Shown here piece by piece: positions 1 to 6,258 of a stretch of 10,296 bases of DNA. Below the pieces are notes generated by a model that made no database searches, had not been told where the DNA came from, and was given only the letters and a program-made list of their open reading frames with translations. A program made the position numbers and the translations under genes. Numbering within the stretch: the stretch's first letter is position 1; every line of letters begins with the position of its first letter. Source of the stretch: a bacterium (GTDB taxonomy: Bacteria > Sumerlaeota > Sumerlaeia > MVZB01); the NCBI GenBank assembly GCA_023480605.1, contig JAMCWS010000237.1, forward strand, positions 1 through 10,296. The letters are read 5' to 3'.

Positions 1-2440
1 GTTTGTACATGTGGCGTTCGCCCTCGCGGCGCCATTGATAATTGCCGCCCGGATCGAGGGGAAGGTTGAGGGGTATCTCGCGGTCGGCGTAGGCGGCCAC
101 GTGGCGACGGATCGTTTCGGCGGCGATCTCCTCCAGTCCGATCCCCTCGATGCGCGAGGGCGTGCCGGTGAAGTAACGGTCGACCACGTCGGAGTTGAGG
201 CCGACGGCTTCGAAGATCTGTGCGCCGCGGTAGCTCTGCAGCGTCGAGATGCCCATCTTCGACATGACCTTGAGGACGCCCTGATCGACGGCGTGGATGT
301 AATTGTGGATCGCCTTCTCCTTGGTCAGAGCGCCCAGCAGGCCGTCGCGCCGCATCTGCTCGATGGTGTCGAAGGCGACGTAAGGATTGATCGCCCCGCA
401 GCCGTAGCCGAACAGCAGCGCGTAGTGCATCACCTCGCGCGGCTCGCCGGCCTCGAGCACCAGGCTCACCCGCGCGCGCGTCCCCTCGCGGATGAGGTGG
501 TGATGCACGCCGGCGATGGCCAGCAGGCTGGGGATGGGCACATGGTCGTAGTCGCTGTCGCGGTCGGAGAGGACGACGATGTTCATGCCGAACTTGACGG
601 CGCGGCTGACCTGGTCGCAGAGCTCTTCCATGGCCAGGCGCAGGCCGACGGCGCCGTCCTGGCGATTAAAGAACATCGGCACGGTGATCGAACGGATTTT
701 ACCGGCCTTGACCTTCTTGATTTTCTCCAGTTCCTGGTTGGTCAGGATGGGCTGCTGGAGTTGGATCATGTGGCACTGATCGCGCGTCTCGTCCAGCAGG
801 TTGCCCTCCGAGCCCAGGTTGGTTCTGAGCGAGGTGACCAGTTCTTCGCGGATGGCATCCAGGGGGGGATTCGTCACCTGGGCGAATAATTGCTTGAAAT
901 AGTTGAAAAGCAGTTGCGGCCTGTCGGAAAGCACGGCCAGCGCCGTGTCGTTGCCCATCGAGCCAACCGGCTCCTTGCCGTCCAAGGCCATCGGGGTCAT
1001 CAGGATCTTGAGATCCTCAAGCGTGTAGCCGAAACACTGCTGGCGGGTGGTGAGGGTTTCCGGGGCGAAGCCGCGGAAATTGCGCGGCTTGGGCAGGTCT
1101 TCGATCGCGATCAGGCTGTGCGCGAGCCACTCGCGGTATGGCCGGCGCGCCGCCAGGATGTCCTTGATCTCCTCGTCGCTGATGATGCGGCCTTCCTCGA
1201 TGTCGCACAGGAACATACGGCCCGGTTGCAGGCGGCCCTTGCGTTCGATCTGGTCCTGGGGGATGTCGAGCACGCCCGTTTCGGATGCCATGATGACCAG
1301 GCCGTCGCGCGTGACGCAGTAGCGCGAGGGGCGCAGGCCGTTGCGATCGAGCAGCGCGCCGATCTGGCGGCCGTTAGTGAAGGCGATCGAGGCGGGGCCG
1401 TCCCAAGGCTCCATCAGCGCGGACTGATACTGGTAAAACGCCTTCTTGGCGTCGCTCATCTGCCTGTGGCCTTCCCAGGCCTCGGGGATGAGCATCGCCA
1501 TGGCATGGGGCAGGCTGCGCCCGGTCTGGTAAAGTAGCTCCAGCGCGTTGTCGAGGCAGGCCGAGTCGCTCTGGTGGGGCAGAATGATGGGGCAAAGCCG
1601 TTCGGGGCGATCGAATAGCGGCGTCTCGAAGAGCGCCTCGCGGGCGTGCATCGCGTTGATGTTGCCGCGCAGCGTGTTGATCTCGCCGTTGTGGGCCAGG
1701 TAGCGGAAGGGCTGAGCCAGGTTCCAGGTCGGCGAGGTGTTGGTCGAATAGCGTTGATGGACCAGTGCCAGGGCGCTGGCGAGACGGGGGTCGACCAGGT
1801 CGGGGTAATAGCGCGGAAGCTGGTCGGCCAGCAGCATGCCCTTGTAGAGCAGCGTCACGCTGGAAAGACTGGTGATGTGAAAAAAAGGCTTCTGGGCGAT
1901 CGAGGAACGCAATACGGCGTGTTCAACCTGCTTGCGGATGAGGAAGAGGCGGCGTTCGAACTCGGCCGTATCGGCCACGTTGGCGCCGCGGCGGATGAAG
2001 GCCTGGCGGATGTGCGGCTCGCCGTCGCGCGCCGTCTGGCCGATGTGGGTGTTATCGGTGGGTACGTCGCGCCAGCCGAGGAAGCGCTGACCTTCGCGCA
2101 TGACGATCCGCTCGATGGTCTGCTCACAGAAGTTGGCTTCCTCGATTTTGCGCGGCAGGAAGACCAGGCCGACGGCGTAATGGCCGGGTTCGGGCAGGCC
2201 GATGCCGATCCGGTCGCAGGCTTGCCGGAGGAACTCGTCGGGGATCTGCATCAGGATGCCGGCCCCGTCGCCCGTCAGCGCGTCGCAACCGGTCGCGCCG
2301 CGATGTTCGAGGTTGGAGAGGATCCGGAGGCCCAGTTCGATCATCCGGTGGCTGGGGGCGCCCTTCAGGTTGGCGACGAACCCCACGCCGCAGGCATCGT
2401 GCTCGAAAGCCGGATCGTAAAGTCCTTGTTTTTCAAACAT
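1..2440 (-). CDS. gltB: Glutamate synthase large subunit, N-terminal 813 residues (3' end outside window)
   Basis: Glutamate synthase converts glutamine plus 2-oxoglutarate to two glutamates in the cytoplasm, using electrons passed on by GltD. The start is ATG at 2440-2438, behind a Shine-Dalgarno GGGGAGA. The reading frame is open to the window edge, giving 813 of the usual roughly 1,500 residues. A 16-residue propeptide precedes Cys17 in the context DACGVGF, which becomes the N-terminal nucleophile of the class II glutaminase domain after cleavage. Glutaminase landmarks follow: HRGATGCDALTGDGAG (47-62), RYSTNTSPTW (230-239) and HNGEINTLRGN (250-260). The central domain includes NPPLDAIREELV (524-535), and KVMSKMGISTLQSYRGAQIF (724-743) leads into the FMN synthase domain. 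The Fe-S cysteines would lie beyond the edge. No frameshift is seen. GltD is not in the window. Family assignment is secure; whether the cofactor is NADPH or ferredoxin cannot be told. Confidence 0.97.
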   Translation of the reverse strand, partial: MFEKQGLYDPAFEHDACGVGFVANLKGAPSHRMIELGLRILSNLEHRGATGCDALTGDGAGILMQIPDEFLRQACDRIGIGLPEPGHYAVGLVFLPRKIEEANFCEQTIERIVMREGQRFLGWRDVPTDNTHIGQTARDGEPHIRQAFIRRGANVADTAEFERRLFLIRKQVEHAVLRSSIAQKPFFHITSLSSVTLLYKGMLLADQLPRYYPDLVDPRLASALALVHQRYSTNTSPTWNLAQPFRYLAHNGEINTLRGNINAMHAREALFETPLFDRPERLCPIILPHQSDSACLDNALELLYQTGRSLPHAMAMLIPEAWEGHRQMSDAKKAFYQYQSALMEPWDGPASIAFTNGRQIGALLDRNGLRPSRYCVTRDGLVIMASETGVLDIPQDQIERKGRLQPGRMFLCDIEEGRIISDEEIKDILAARRPYREWLAHSLIAIEDLPKPRNFRGFAPETLTTRQQCFGYTLEDLKILMTPMALDGKEPVGSMGNDTALAVLSDRPQLLFNYFKQLFAQVTNPPLDAIREELVTSLRTNLGSEGNLLDETRDQCHMIQLQQPILTNQELEKIKKVKAGKIRSITVPMFFNRQDGAVGLRLAMEELCDQVSRAVKFGMNIVVLSDRDSDYDHVPIPSLLAIAGVHHHLIREGTRARVSLVLEAGEPREVMHYALLFGYGCGAINPYVAFDTIEQMRRDGLLGALTKEKAIHNYIHAVDQGVLKVMSKMGISTLQSYRGAQIFEAVGLNSDVVDRYFTGTPSRIEGIGLEEIAAETIRRHVAAYADREIPLNLPLDPGGNYQWRREGERHMYK

Positions 2441-2447
2441 TTGCTCG

Positions 2448-2454
2448 TCTCCCC
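2448..2454 (-). promoter_or_regulatory. Ribosome binding site of gltB
   Basis: The minus strand reads GGGGAGA here, 7 nt before the gltB ATG. It fixes the start at 2440. Starting there puts the catalytic Cys at residue 17, matching the short propeptide typical of this family. Confidence 0.75.
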
Positions 2455-2557
2455 GCCGTTCGGTGGCCGCTTTTCACCGAGTGGTCAAATCTAAAAAAAG
2501 TGGCCTGAATCCTGTTTTCCAACCTTCGCGGGAAGCCGGGCGGGCTCCCACACCGCC

Positions 2558-2586
2558 ACCATATTATCTTTCCGCGGGGTTGTCAA
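2558..2586 (-). promoter_or_regulatory. Predicted sigma70-type promoter of gltB
   Basis: On the minus strand there is a perfect -35 box TTGACA (2586-2581), a 17-bp spacer and a -10 box TATGGT (2563-2558, four of six matches). Transcription would start near 2551 and give a leader of about 110 nt before the gltB ATG. The -10 lies inside the AT-rich run AGATAATATGG. It is a sequence match only, but the spacing and the position upstream of a gene otherwise lacking a promoter support it. Confidence 0.55.
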
Positions 2587-2589
2587 GGA

Positions 2590-2611
2590 ATACGGCATTG
2601 GATTGCCGTAT
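2590..2611. promoter_or_regulatory. Perfect 8-bp inverted repeat, candidate operator upstream of gltB
   Basis: ATACGGCA, a 6-bp spacer TTGGAT, then TGCCGTAT: the arms are exact reverse complements. The repeat ends 3 bp upstream of the predicted gltB -35 box and is centred about 50 bp before the predicted transcription start. That is where dimeric activators (for example LysR or CRP type) commonly sit. No regulator gene is adjacent, so its protein is unknown. It could also be a chance small hairpin. Confidence 0.5.
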
Positions 2612-2770
2612 ATTTTGTTCTCTGTGGCAGCGGCGATAACAATGCGGGCTATATTCGAACGGATTAATTGCCGGCACTTTCGTTTTTCCGACACACGGCT
2701 TCTTGCTAGTTGACGTAAAAATGTGAGCGTAAGTCTCATTAAACCAACGCTTAATATTGGATGGTGATGA

Positions 2771-2838
2771 GGAGATAGGAAGGAGATAAGCAGATGCGAT
2801 GAACATCCCCGCCATCTCCTTGATATCTCCCTATCTCC
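2771..2838. repeat. Long imperfect inverted repeat built from GGAGAT units
   Basis: The left arm 2771-2796 and right arm 2813-2838 pair in three blocks: GGAGATAG with CTATCTCC (2771-2778/2831-2838), GGAGATA with TATCTCC (2782-2788/2824-2830), and AGCAGATG with CATCTCCT (2789-2796/2813-2820, one mismatch). The loop is 16 nt. Within each arm the unit GGAGAT recurs directly, so the element is both an inverted and a degenerate direct repeat. There is no T-run after either side, so it is not a standard terminator. It may be a REP- or MITE-like interspersed element or an RNA-processing hairpin. Confidence 0.7.
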
Positions 2839-3023
2839 ATGATGGTTGCCTGCTCGGAAGGCGTCGTCGTCGGAGCCGCCCTTCGGGTTGCGACTTCGCC
2901 ATGCCGCGGATTTTCGTGGTTAGTCCAACTTTTTCGGATTGACTTAAAACGGATTCCATATGTGCGCGAAAAATCTTGGCGCGGCTGAGCCGCAACCATA
3001 TTGCCGAAAATCCCGTTTGGTGT

Positions 3024-3039
3024 TCAAGCTTCAGCTTGA
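3024..3039. repeat. Perfect 7-bp inverted repeat
   Basis: TCAAGCT, two bases TC, then AGCTTGA form a perfect palindrome-like stem. A second compact stem, GCGGC-TGA-GCCGC, lies about 30 bp to the left at 2981-2993. The two share the GCT(n)AGC core, and such paired small stems are typical of dispersed intergenic repeats. Function is unknown. Confidence 0.5.
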
Positions 3040-3063
3040 TATTCGAACCGCAAAAGGTACAAT
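3036..3063 (+). promoter_or_regulatory. Orphan promoter-like sequence on the plus strand
   Basis: TTGATA (3036-3041), a 16-bp spacer and TACAAT (3058-3063) match sigma70 boxes at five of six positions each. It would start transcription near 3070, reading towards the 3' end of the oppositely oriented lipoprotein gene. No plus-strand gene follows, so it would make either a short untranslated RNA or an antisense transcript. It may be a chance match in AT-richer DNA. Confidence 0.3.
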
Positions 3064-3160
3064 GGCGCAATGAGGACCTGATTCGGCCGCATAAAAGCAT
3101 AAAAGTCGGTAAAGACGGATGCAGTCAAACCTACCGTATGCTGTTGTATTGGCATGACAT

Positions 3161-3201
3161 GAAGAAGCGGAAATATTTGTCTAAATATACCGCTATACTT
3201 C
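3161..3201 (-). terminator. Imperfect hairpin after the lipoprotein gene, possible transcript end
   Basis: Starting 12 nt past the lipoprotein stop, three blocks pair: GAAG/CTTC (3161-3164/3198-3201), AGCGG/CCGCT (3166-3170/3190-3194) and ATATTT/AAATAT (3173-3178/3183-3188), with a 4-nt loop. That gives 15 base pairs with two small internal loops. No T-run follows on the minus strand, so intrinsic termination would be weak. It may instead protect the 3' end of the transcript. Confidence 0.4.
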
Positions 3202-3212
3202 TAACGATACGG

Positions 3213-5894
3213 TCACCGGTTCGCACTCGCGGCGCCGGGTGGACTGGACGCGGCGTCGGTCGCGGCGGCGGCGGGCGTCGCCGGTTGAACGTCGGGGGGC
3301 AGCACGGATTGCGACTTCAAGTCCGGGGCCGCATTGACCGGCAGGAGGTTCAGCCAATGAGCGCCCAGCAGACGGTCGGCCTCGCGGGGCCGGTCGATAT
3401 CCATGCGGATCGCCGCCAGACGCTCGGTGTCGATCGAGATGAACGCGTCGGGCTCCATGGCCGGAACCAAGTTGAGGCTTTTGTCGGGCAATACCCCCCC
3501 GGCGGCCGACGGCGCGGACACGGCGGAAGGCAGGCCGCCGGGGGGCGGTGCGAGTTCGCCGGCCGGCTGAACCGACACCCAGTGATCCTGGAGCCAGACA
3601 CGGAACTCGGGACGGGGCATGAACCAGGAACCCACGATCATGTTCGACAATGGATGGATCGACAGGCCGACCTCGTCCGGCCAATCCTCGCCCTTGACCT
3701 TGCCGCGCTCCCACAGGCACTGCCAGTCGCCCGTGACGAAGCCGTATAGGGCGCGGGGGGTGAGTGTCAGCAGCCGGTGGCCGACCGGATCGTAGGCGAC
3801 GTTCGAGGTGACTTTCATGCGCGGATCGTCGCCGCCCGGTTGGATGCAGTTCCACTGGGTGCCGTTCCATTCCCAGACCTGGGCGTTGGACTGCAGGAAG
3901 TGAATCCGCCGGCCCTCGACGTTGCGCGGCACGGCGATCTTGCCCCCGACGAGGTAAAGGCTGTTGCGCACCGGGTCGACGATCAGGCGCGCGCCCATGC
4001 AGTAGGGAACCGGCAATTCCGAGACGGTCCACTCGCGCGGCGAGAGGGCCGGGATGCGCGCCATGAAGCCCAGCGTGGGCACCTCGGTGTAGGCCTCGCC
4101 AAGCAGTCCTTCGGGGGGATTTTTTATATCAAGGCGCTGGCCCAGGCGGCCGCTCCAGCCGATGACGACGATTTCGGCCGGTTCGCCCCACACGACCGGG
4201 TCGCACAGGTTGGTCTGGCTCACACCCGACCAGGCGATCTGCGGCAGCGAGCGGATCGTCAGCAACGGCGAGGAGATCCACTGTTTTTTTTGTTCGGTCC
4301 GTTCGAGGTATTCGTAACGCAGTAGGCCCGGTTGAGGATAGATCCAGGAGAAAAAGCGCGTTTGGTTGCCCTGCTGGTAACTTTCCGGGTAGCCGATGGC
4401 GGGGTGCAGATCGAAGGGGGGTTTGACCCATTGGACCATGTCGCCGCTGAAAACCCAGAACCGGGCGGAGCGGCGGATCAGGAAAAGAGGCGCCGAAGGC
4501 GAAGTGGCCGCGTCGCCGGCCTGGGGCGGGATGAAATCGCCGCGCCCGCTGGCGTTGATGCCCAGGCCGTCGCTGGTGGGCACGACCAAGCCGCCCATGG
4601 CCGCCGCCCAGGCCGCGCCGTCGGGTCGAAGCCCGGCCAGGCTGGGGGGCAATTCGATCATCCGGATCTTGCCGCGGGGGAAATTGGCCTCGCCATACTC
4701 GGCGGCGATCTGGAGGGCGGCTTCGCCGGGGCCGTCCAGACCCGGATGGAAAGCCTGCTCGGTGCCGGCGGGCCCGGGGCGCAGCCGTCCCCAACCCTTC
4801 CAAACGCCCTCGTCCTCCTCGTTGATCTTGACCGTGCCCGTCGCGTCGAGTGGTTCGGGCCGAGTCGACGCCGCCAGCGCCGCACCGGCGGGGGTCAACA
4901 TGATGCGATCCCGACCCAGGTCGCCCCCCTGCCAGACGAAAAGCCACTGGCCGCGGTCGGGCAGGTAATCGGCCAGGCGGAGGCCGTCCATGTCGATACG
5001 GCCGAGGGGCTTGGCGTCGTCGCCGTCGATACGCCAAAGCCGGCCGTCGCGTTCGAGGAGCCCCACCCCCGCCGTCGTGGGGCCGTCCAGGAGCAGGGTG
5101 GCTTGTCCCAGGTCGGGCCGCTGACCCGCCGAGGCGGCCGGCTGGCCGTCCGGATTTTGGGTGACGGCTGCTCCAGAGGCAGCGGGATGGGGCGGGCCGC
5201 CCCAGGCGACCCAGATCGCGCCGTCGAGGCTCCAGGCGTCGCTCATCGGGCGGTCGGCCGCGCCGCCGGCCATGATCCAGCGGGCGGCGGCCGGTTGGAA
5301 AAGCCGGCAGGCGTCGCGCCGGGCCATGGGAGGCAGGTTGGTCCGCGCCTCGAACCACCGGCCGGCGCGCCAGCGCAGCAGGCGGATGGAGTTAGAGCCG
5401 GCGTAGGGGGAGGTGACGAGCACCTCCAAGGCGCCCGAGGCGGGATTCCAGGCCGCGCTCCACTGGCCGTCGGGAAGCGGCTCGGGCAGCACCTGGCCAT
5501 CGGCCATCCACCAGGATGCTCGTGCATCAAAATGATACACCCGCCCGTAGCGGTCGACGGCGCTGAAGGCGTAGGCGTCGGTGCTGGCGCCGGCCGGCGG
5601 GTCGCCGATCGCGGCGGGCGGAAGGACGACGATCCGCCCCTGATCAAAAAGATGGGCGAGGGTCGGCGAAAACGGATGGCTCTGGAGGGAATAAGCGGCC
5701 GGACCGGGAGCGCCGGCCGCGGGGGCCGCCCGGGCGGCCGAGACCGGCGAGGGCGTGGTCTGGGAAGGTGAGGAATCGTGCCGGCAGGACGCCAGCGGTA
5801 GGAATAGTCCAGCCAGCAATATGAATGCGATGATGTCGAAGCTCAATGACACATGAGGGCGGCGGGCGCTGGGGCGGTGGCGGCGGCGATTCAT
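3213..5894 (-). CDS. Predicted kelch-like beta-propeller lipoprotein of unknown function
   Basis: An 893-residue exported protein. The N-terminus is Arg-rich, followed by a hydrophobic stretch (residues 19-34) and the lipobox LASC with Cys37, so signal peptidase II processing and lipid anchoring are expected. Residues 40-67 are a Ser/Pro/Ala-rich linker. The rest resembles a degenerate kelch/beta-propeller: residues 190-230 (MARRD to WSLDGAIWVAWGG), 636-684 (LIVDPVRNSLYLVGG then VWEWNGTQW), 698-727 (NVAYDPVGHRLL then GDWQCL) and 743-774. The C-terminal 40 residues are again Pro/Ala-rich. No catalytic motif is recognised. The start ATG at 5894-5892 has only a poor ribosome site (AAGGGG too close), but it is the only start giving a basic signal-peptide N-region. 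The gene diverges from the pseudopilin operon. Export and anchoring are well supported, the propeller fold moderately, and any binding partner is unknown. Confidence 0.85.
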   Translation of the reverse strand: MNRRRHRPSARRPHVSLSFDIIAFILLAGLFLPLASCRHDSSPSQTTPSPVSAARAAPAAGAPGPAAYSLQSHPFSPTLAHLFDQGRIVVLPPAAIGDPPAGASTDAYAFSAVDRYGRVYHFDARASWWMADGQVLPEPLPDGQWSAAWNPASGALEVLVTSPYAGSNSIRLLRWRAGRWFEARTNLPPMARRDACRLFQPAAARWIMAGGAADRPMSDAWSLDGAIWVAWGGPPHPAASGAAVTQNPDGQPAASAGQRPDLGQATLLLDGPTTAGVGLLERDGRLWRIDGDDAKPLGRIDMDGLRLADYLPDRGQWLFVWQGGDLGRDRIMLTPAGAALAASTRPEPLDATGTVKINEEDEGVWKGWGRLRPGPAGTEQAFHPGLDGPGEAALQIAAEYGEANFPRGKIRMIELPPSLAGLRPDGAAWAAAMGGLVVPTSDGLGINASGRGDFIPPQAGDAATSPSAPLFLIRRSARFWVFSGDMVQWVKPPFDLHPAIGYPESYQQGNQTRFFSWIYPQPGLLRYEYLERTEQKKQWISSPLLTIRSLPQIAWSGVSQTNLCDPVVWGEPAEIVVIGWSGRLGQRLDIKNPPEGLLGEAYTEVPTLGFMARIPALSPREWTVSELPVPYCMGARLIVDPVRNSLYLVGGKIAVPRNVEGRRIHFLQSNAQVWEWNGTQWNCIQPGGDDPRMKVTSNVAYDPVGHRLLTLTPRALYGFVTGDWQCLWERGKVKGEDWPDEVGLSIHPLSNMIVGSWFMPRPEFRVWLQDHWVSVQPAGELAPPPGGLPSAVSAPSAAGGVLPDKSLNLVPAMEPDAFISIDTERLAAIRMDIDRPREADRLLGAHWLNLLPVNAAPDLKSQSVLPPDVQPATPAAAATDAASSPPGAASANR

Positions 5895-5936
5895 GCCCCT
5901 TAGTTATCCCGAGGGCGGGGGGGCTGTCCACTGAAA

Positions 5937-5980
5937 CTTTCGGGAGGGACGGACCGGGGAACACCGGACTCGTCCGAAAG
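5937..5980. repeat. Nested inverted repeat upstream of the lipoprotein gene
   Basis: CTTTCG (5937-5942) pairs with CGAAAG (5975-5980), with inner pairing of GACG (5948-5951) with CGTC (5971-5974) and CCGG (5954-5957) with CCGG (5964-5967). In the minus direction it would lie 43-86 nt before the lipoprotein start, within its probable leader. The motif CCGAAAG recurs at 5996-6002. It may be a leader hairpin or an operator. Confidence 0.4.
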
Positions 5981-6038
5981 CGTTGCATTCGCTCCCCGAA
6001 AGGGATAAATTCATGAACCGGCGATGGTTAAACGCTTG

Positions 6039-6067
6039 TTGACAGGTTCGTTGCCGCGACCTATAAA
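6039..6067 (+). promoter_or_regulatory. Near-consensus sigma70 promoter of the pseudopilin operon
   Basis: A perfect -35 box TTGACA (6039-6044), an optimal 17-bp spacer and -10 box TATAAA (6062-6067, five of six). Transcription would start near 6074, about 185 nt before the first pseudopilin ATG at 6259. This is the strongest promoter match in the window. It suggests robust housekeeping-sigma expression unless it is modulated by the palindromes that immediately follow. Confidence 0.75.
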
Positions 6068-6080
6068 CACTGAAGGAAGG

Positions 6081-6103
6081 GCTATTGTAAATAGCGTATA
6101 CGC
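6081..6103 (+). promoter_or_regulatory. Two overlapping palindromes just after the predicted transcription start
   Basis: GCTATT-GTA-AATAGC (6081-6095) forms a 6-bp stem with a 3-nt loop. GCGTATACGC (6094-6103) is a perfect 10-bp DNA palindrome sharing two bases with it. Placed 7-30 nt after the predicted start site, the pair could be a repressor operator, or alternative RNA hairpins at the 5' end of the transcript. No regulator is encoded nearby. Confidence 0.45.
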
Positions 6104-6182
6104 AATGGAAGGCGTTGGTAAACCCAGACCGGTGATATTATTAATGATGCGTTGATCGTTGCGCAATCGATATTTTGCAAAA

Positions 6183-6226
6183 AACCGCTTGCCCGGTTCT
6201 CCCCGCCGCCCGCCCCGACCGGGAGA
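6183..6226 (+). other. Stem-loops in the pseudopilin leader
   Basis: AACCG-CTTGCC-CGGTT (6183-6198) is a perfect 5-bp stem. TCTCCC (6198-6203) can pair with GGGAGA (6221-6226) across a C-rich loop. Both lie shortly before the ribosome binding site at 6242. I see no match to a known riboswitch consensus. The structures may affect translation or stability of the long leader. Confidence 0.3.
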
Positions 6227-6241
6227 CACGGAAGACGACTC

Positions 6242-6248
6242 AGGAAAG
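6242..6248 (+). promoter_or_regulatory. Ribosome binding site of the first pseudopilin gene
   Basis: AGGAAAG lies 10 nt before ATG 6259. It favours this ATG over an in-frame TTG at 6175, which would add 28 residues unlike any prepilin leader and has no comparable ribosome site. Confidence 0.6.
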
Positions 6249-6258
6249 AGATTTCACG

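Larger units (their letters stand above)
2441..3212. other. Non-coding spacer between the lipoprotein gene and gltB
   Basis: This stretch of about 770 bp lies between two minus-strand genes. Its base composition is more AT-rich than the flanking genes. Short open frames occur on both strands, but none has a convincing Shine-Dalgarno, family motif or coding-like composition. It holds the gltB promoter and inverted repeat, a long GGAGAT hairpin (2771-2838), two compact stem-loops (GCGGC-TGA-GCCGC at 2981-2993 and TCAAGCT-TC-AGCTTGA at 3024-3039), an orphan plus-strand promoter-like site and a hairpin just after the lipoprotein stop. The density of small inverted repeats suggests remnants of interspersed repeats. 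Confidence 0.7.
5895..6258. other. Divergent intergenic region and pseudopilin operon leader
   Basis: This 364-bp region separates the leftward lipoprotein gene from the rightward pseudopilin genes. Its left part has a nested hairpin (5937-5980), its centre a near-consensus promoter for the right operon, and its right part a leader of about 185 nt with several stems. A clear promoter for the lipoprotein gene was not found; the best minus-strand pair, TTTAAC-17 bp-TTTATC around 6000-6030, is weak. No convincing small gene is present. Confidence 0.65.

Noticed and set aside
11..2494. Three long plus-strand open frames (11-889, 890-1537, 1646-2494)
   Set aside because: They are antisense to gltB, which is continuous and unmistakable on the minus strand from 2440 to the edge.
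2491..3100. Several short open frames of 80-90 codons in the spacer
   Set aside because: They overlap each other and hairpins, lack ribosome sites and motifs, and show no coding-like base bias.
4332..5771. A 479-codon plus-strand open frame opposite the lipoprotein gene
   Set aside because: The product is Gly/Arg/Ala-rich low-complexity sequence. The opposite strand has a lipobox signal peptide and kelch-like repeats running the whole length.
5784..5894. Twin-arginine export signal for the lipoprotein (Arg-rich N-terminus)
   Set aside because: The arginines do not sit in an S/T-R-R-x-F-L-K context; a Sec-type lipoprotein signal with LASC fits better.
6175..6258. Upstream in-frame TTG start for pseudopilin 1
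   Set aside because: It would give a leader of about 69 residues and has no good ribosome site, while ATG 6259 follows AGGAAAG at a workable distance.
6068..6258. Cyclic-di-GMP or other riboswitch in the pseudopilin leader
   Set aside because: I looked because pilin genes are often under such control, but the conserved core bases of the GEMM type are not visible. Only simple stems are present.
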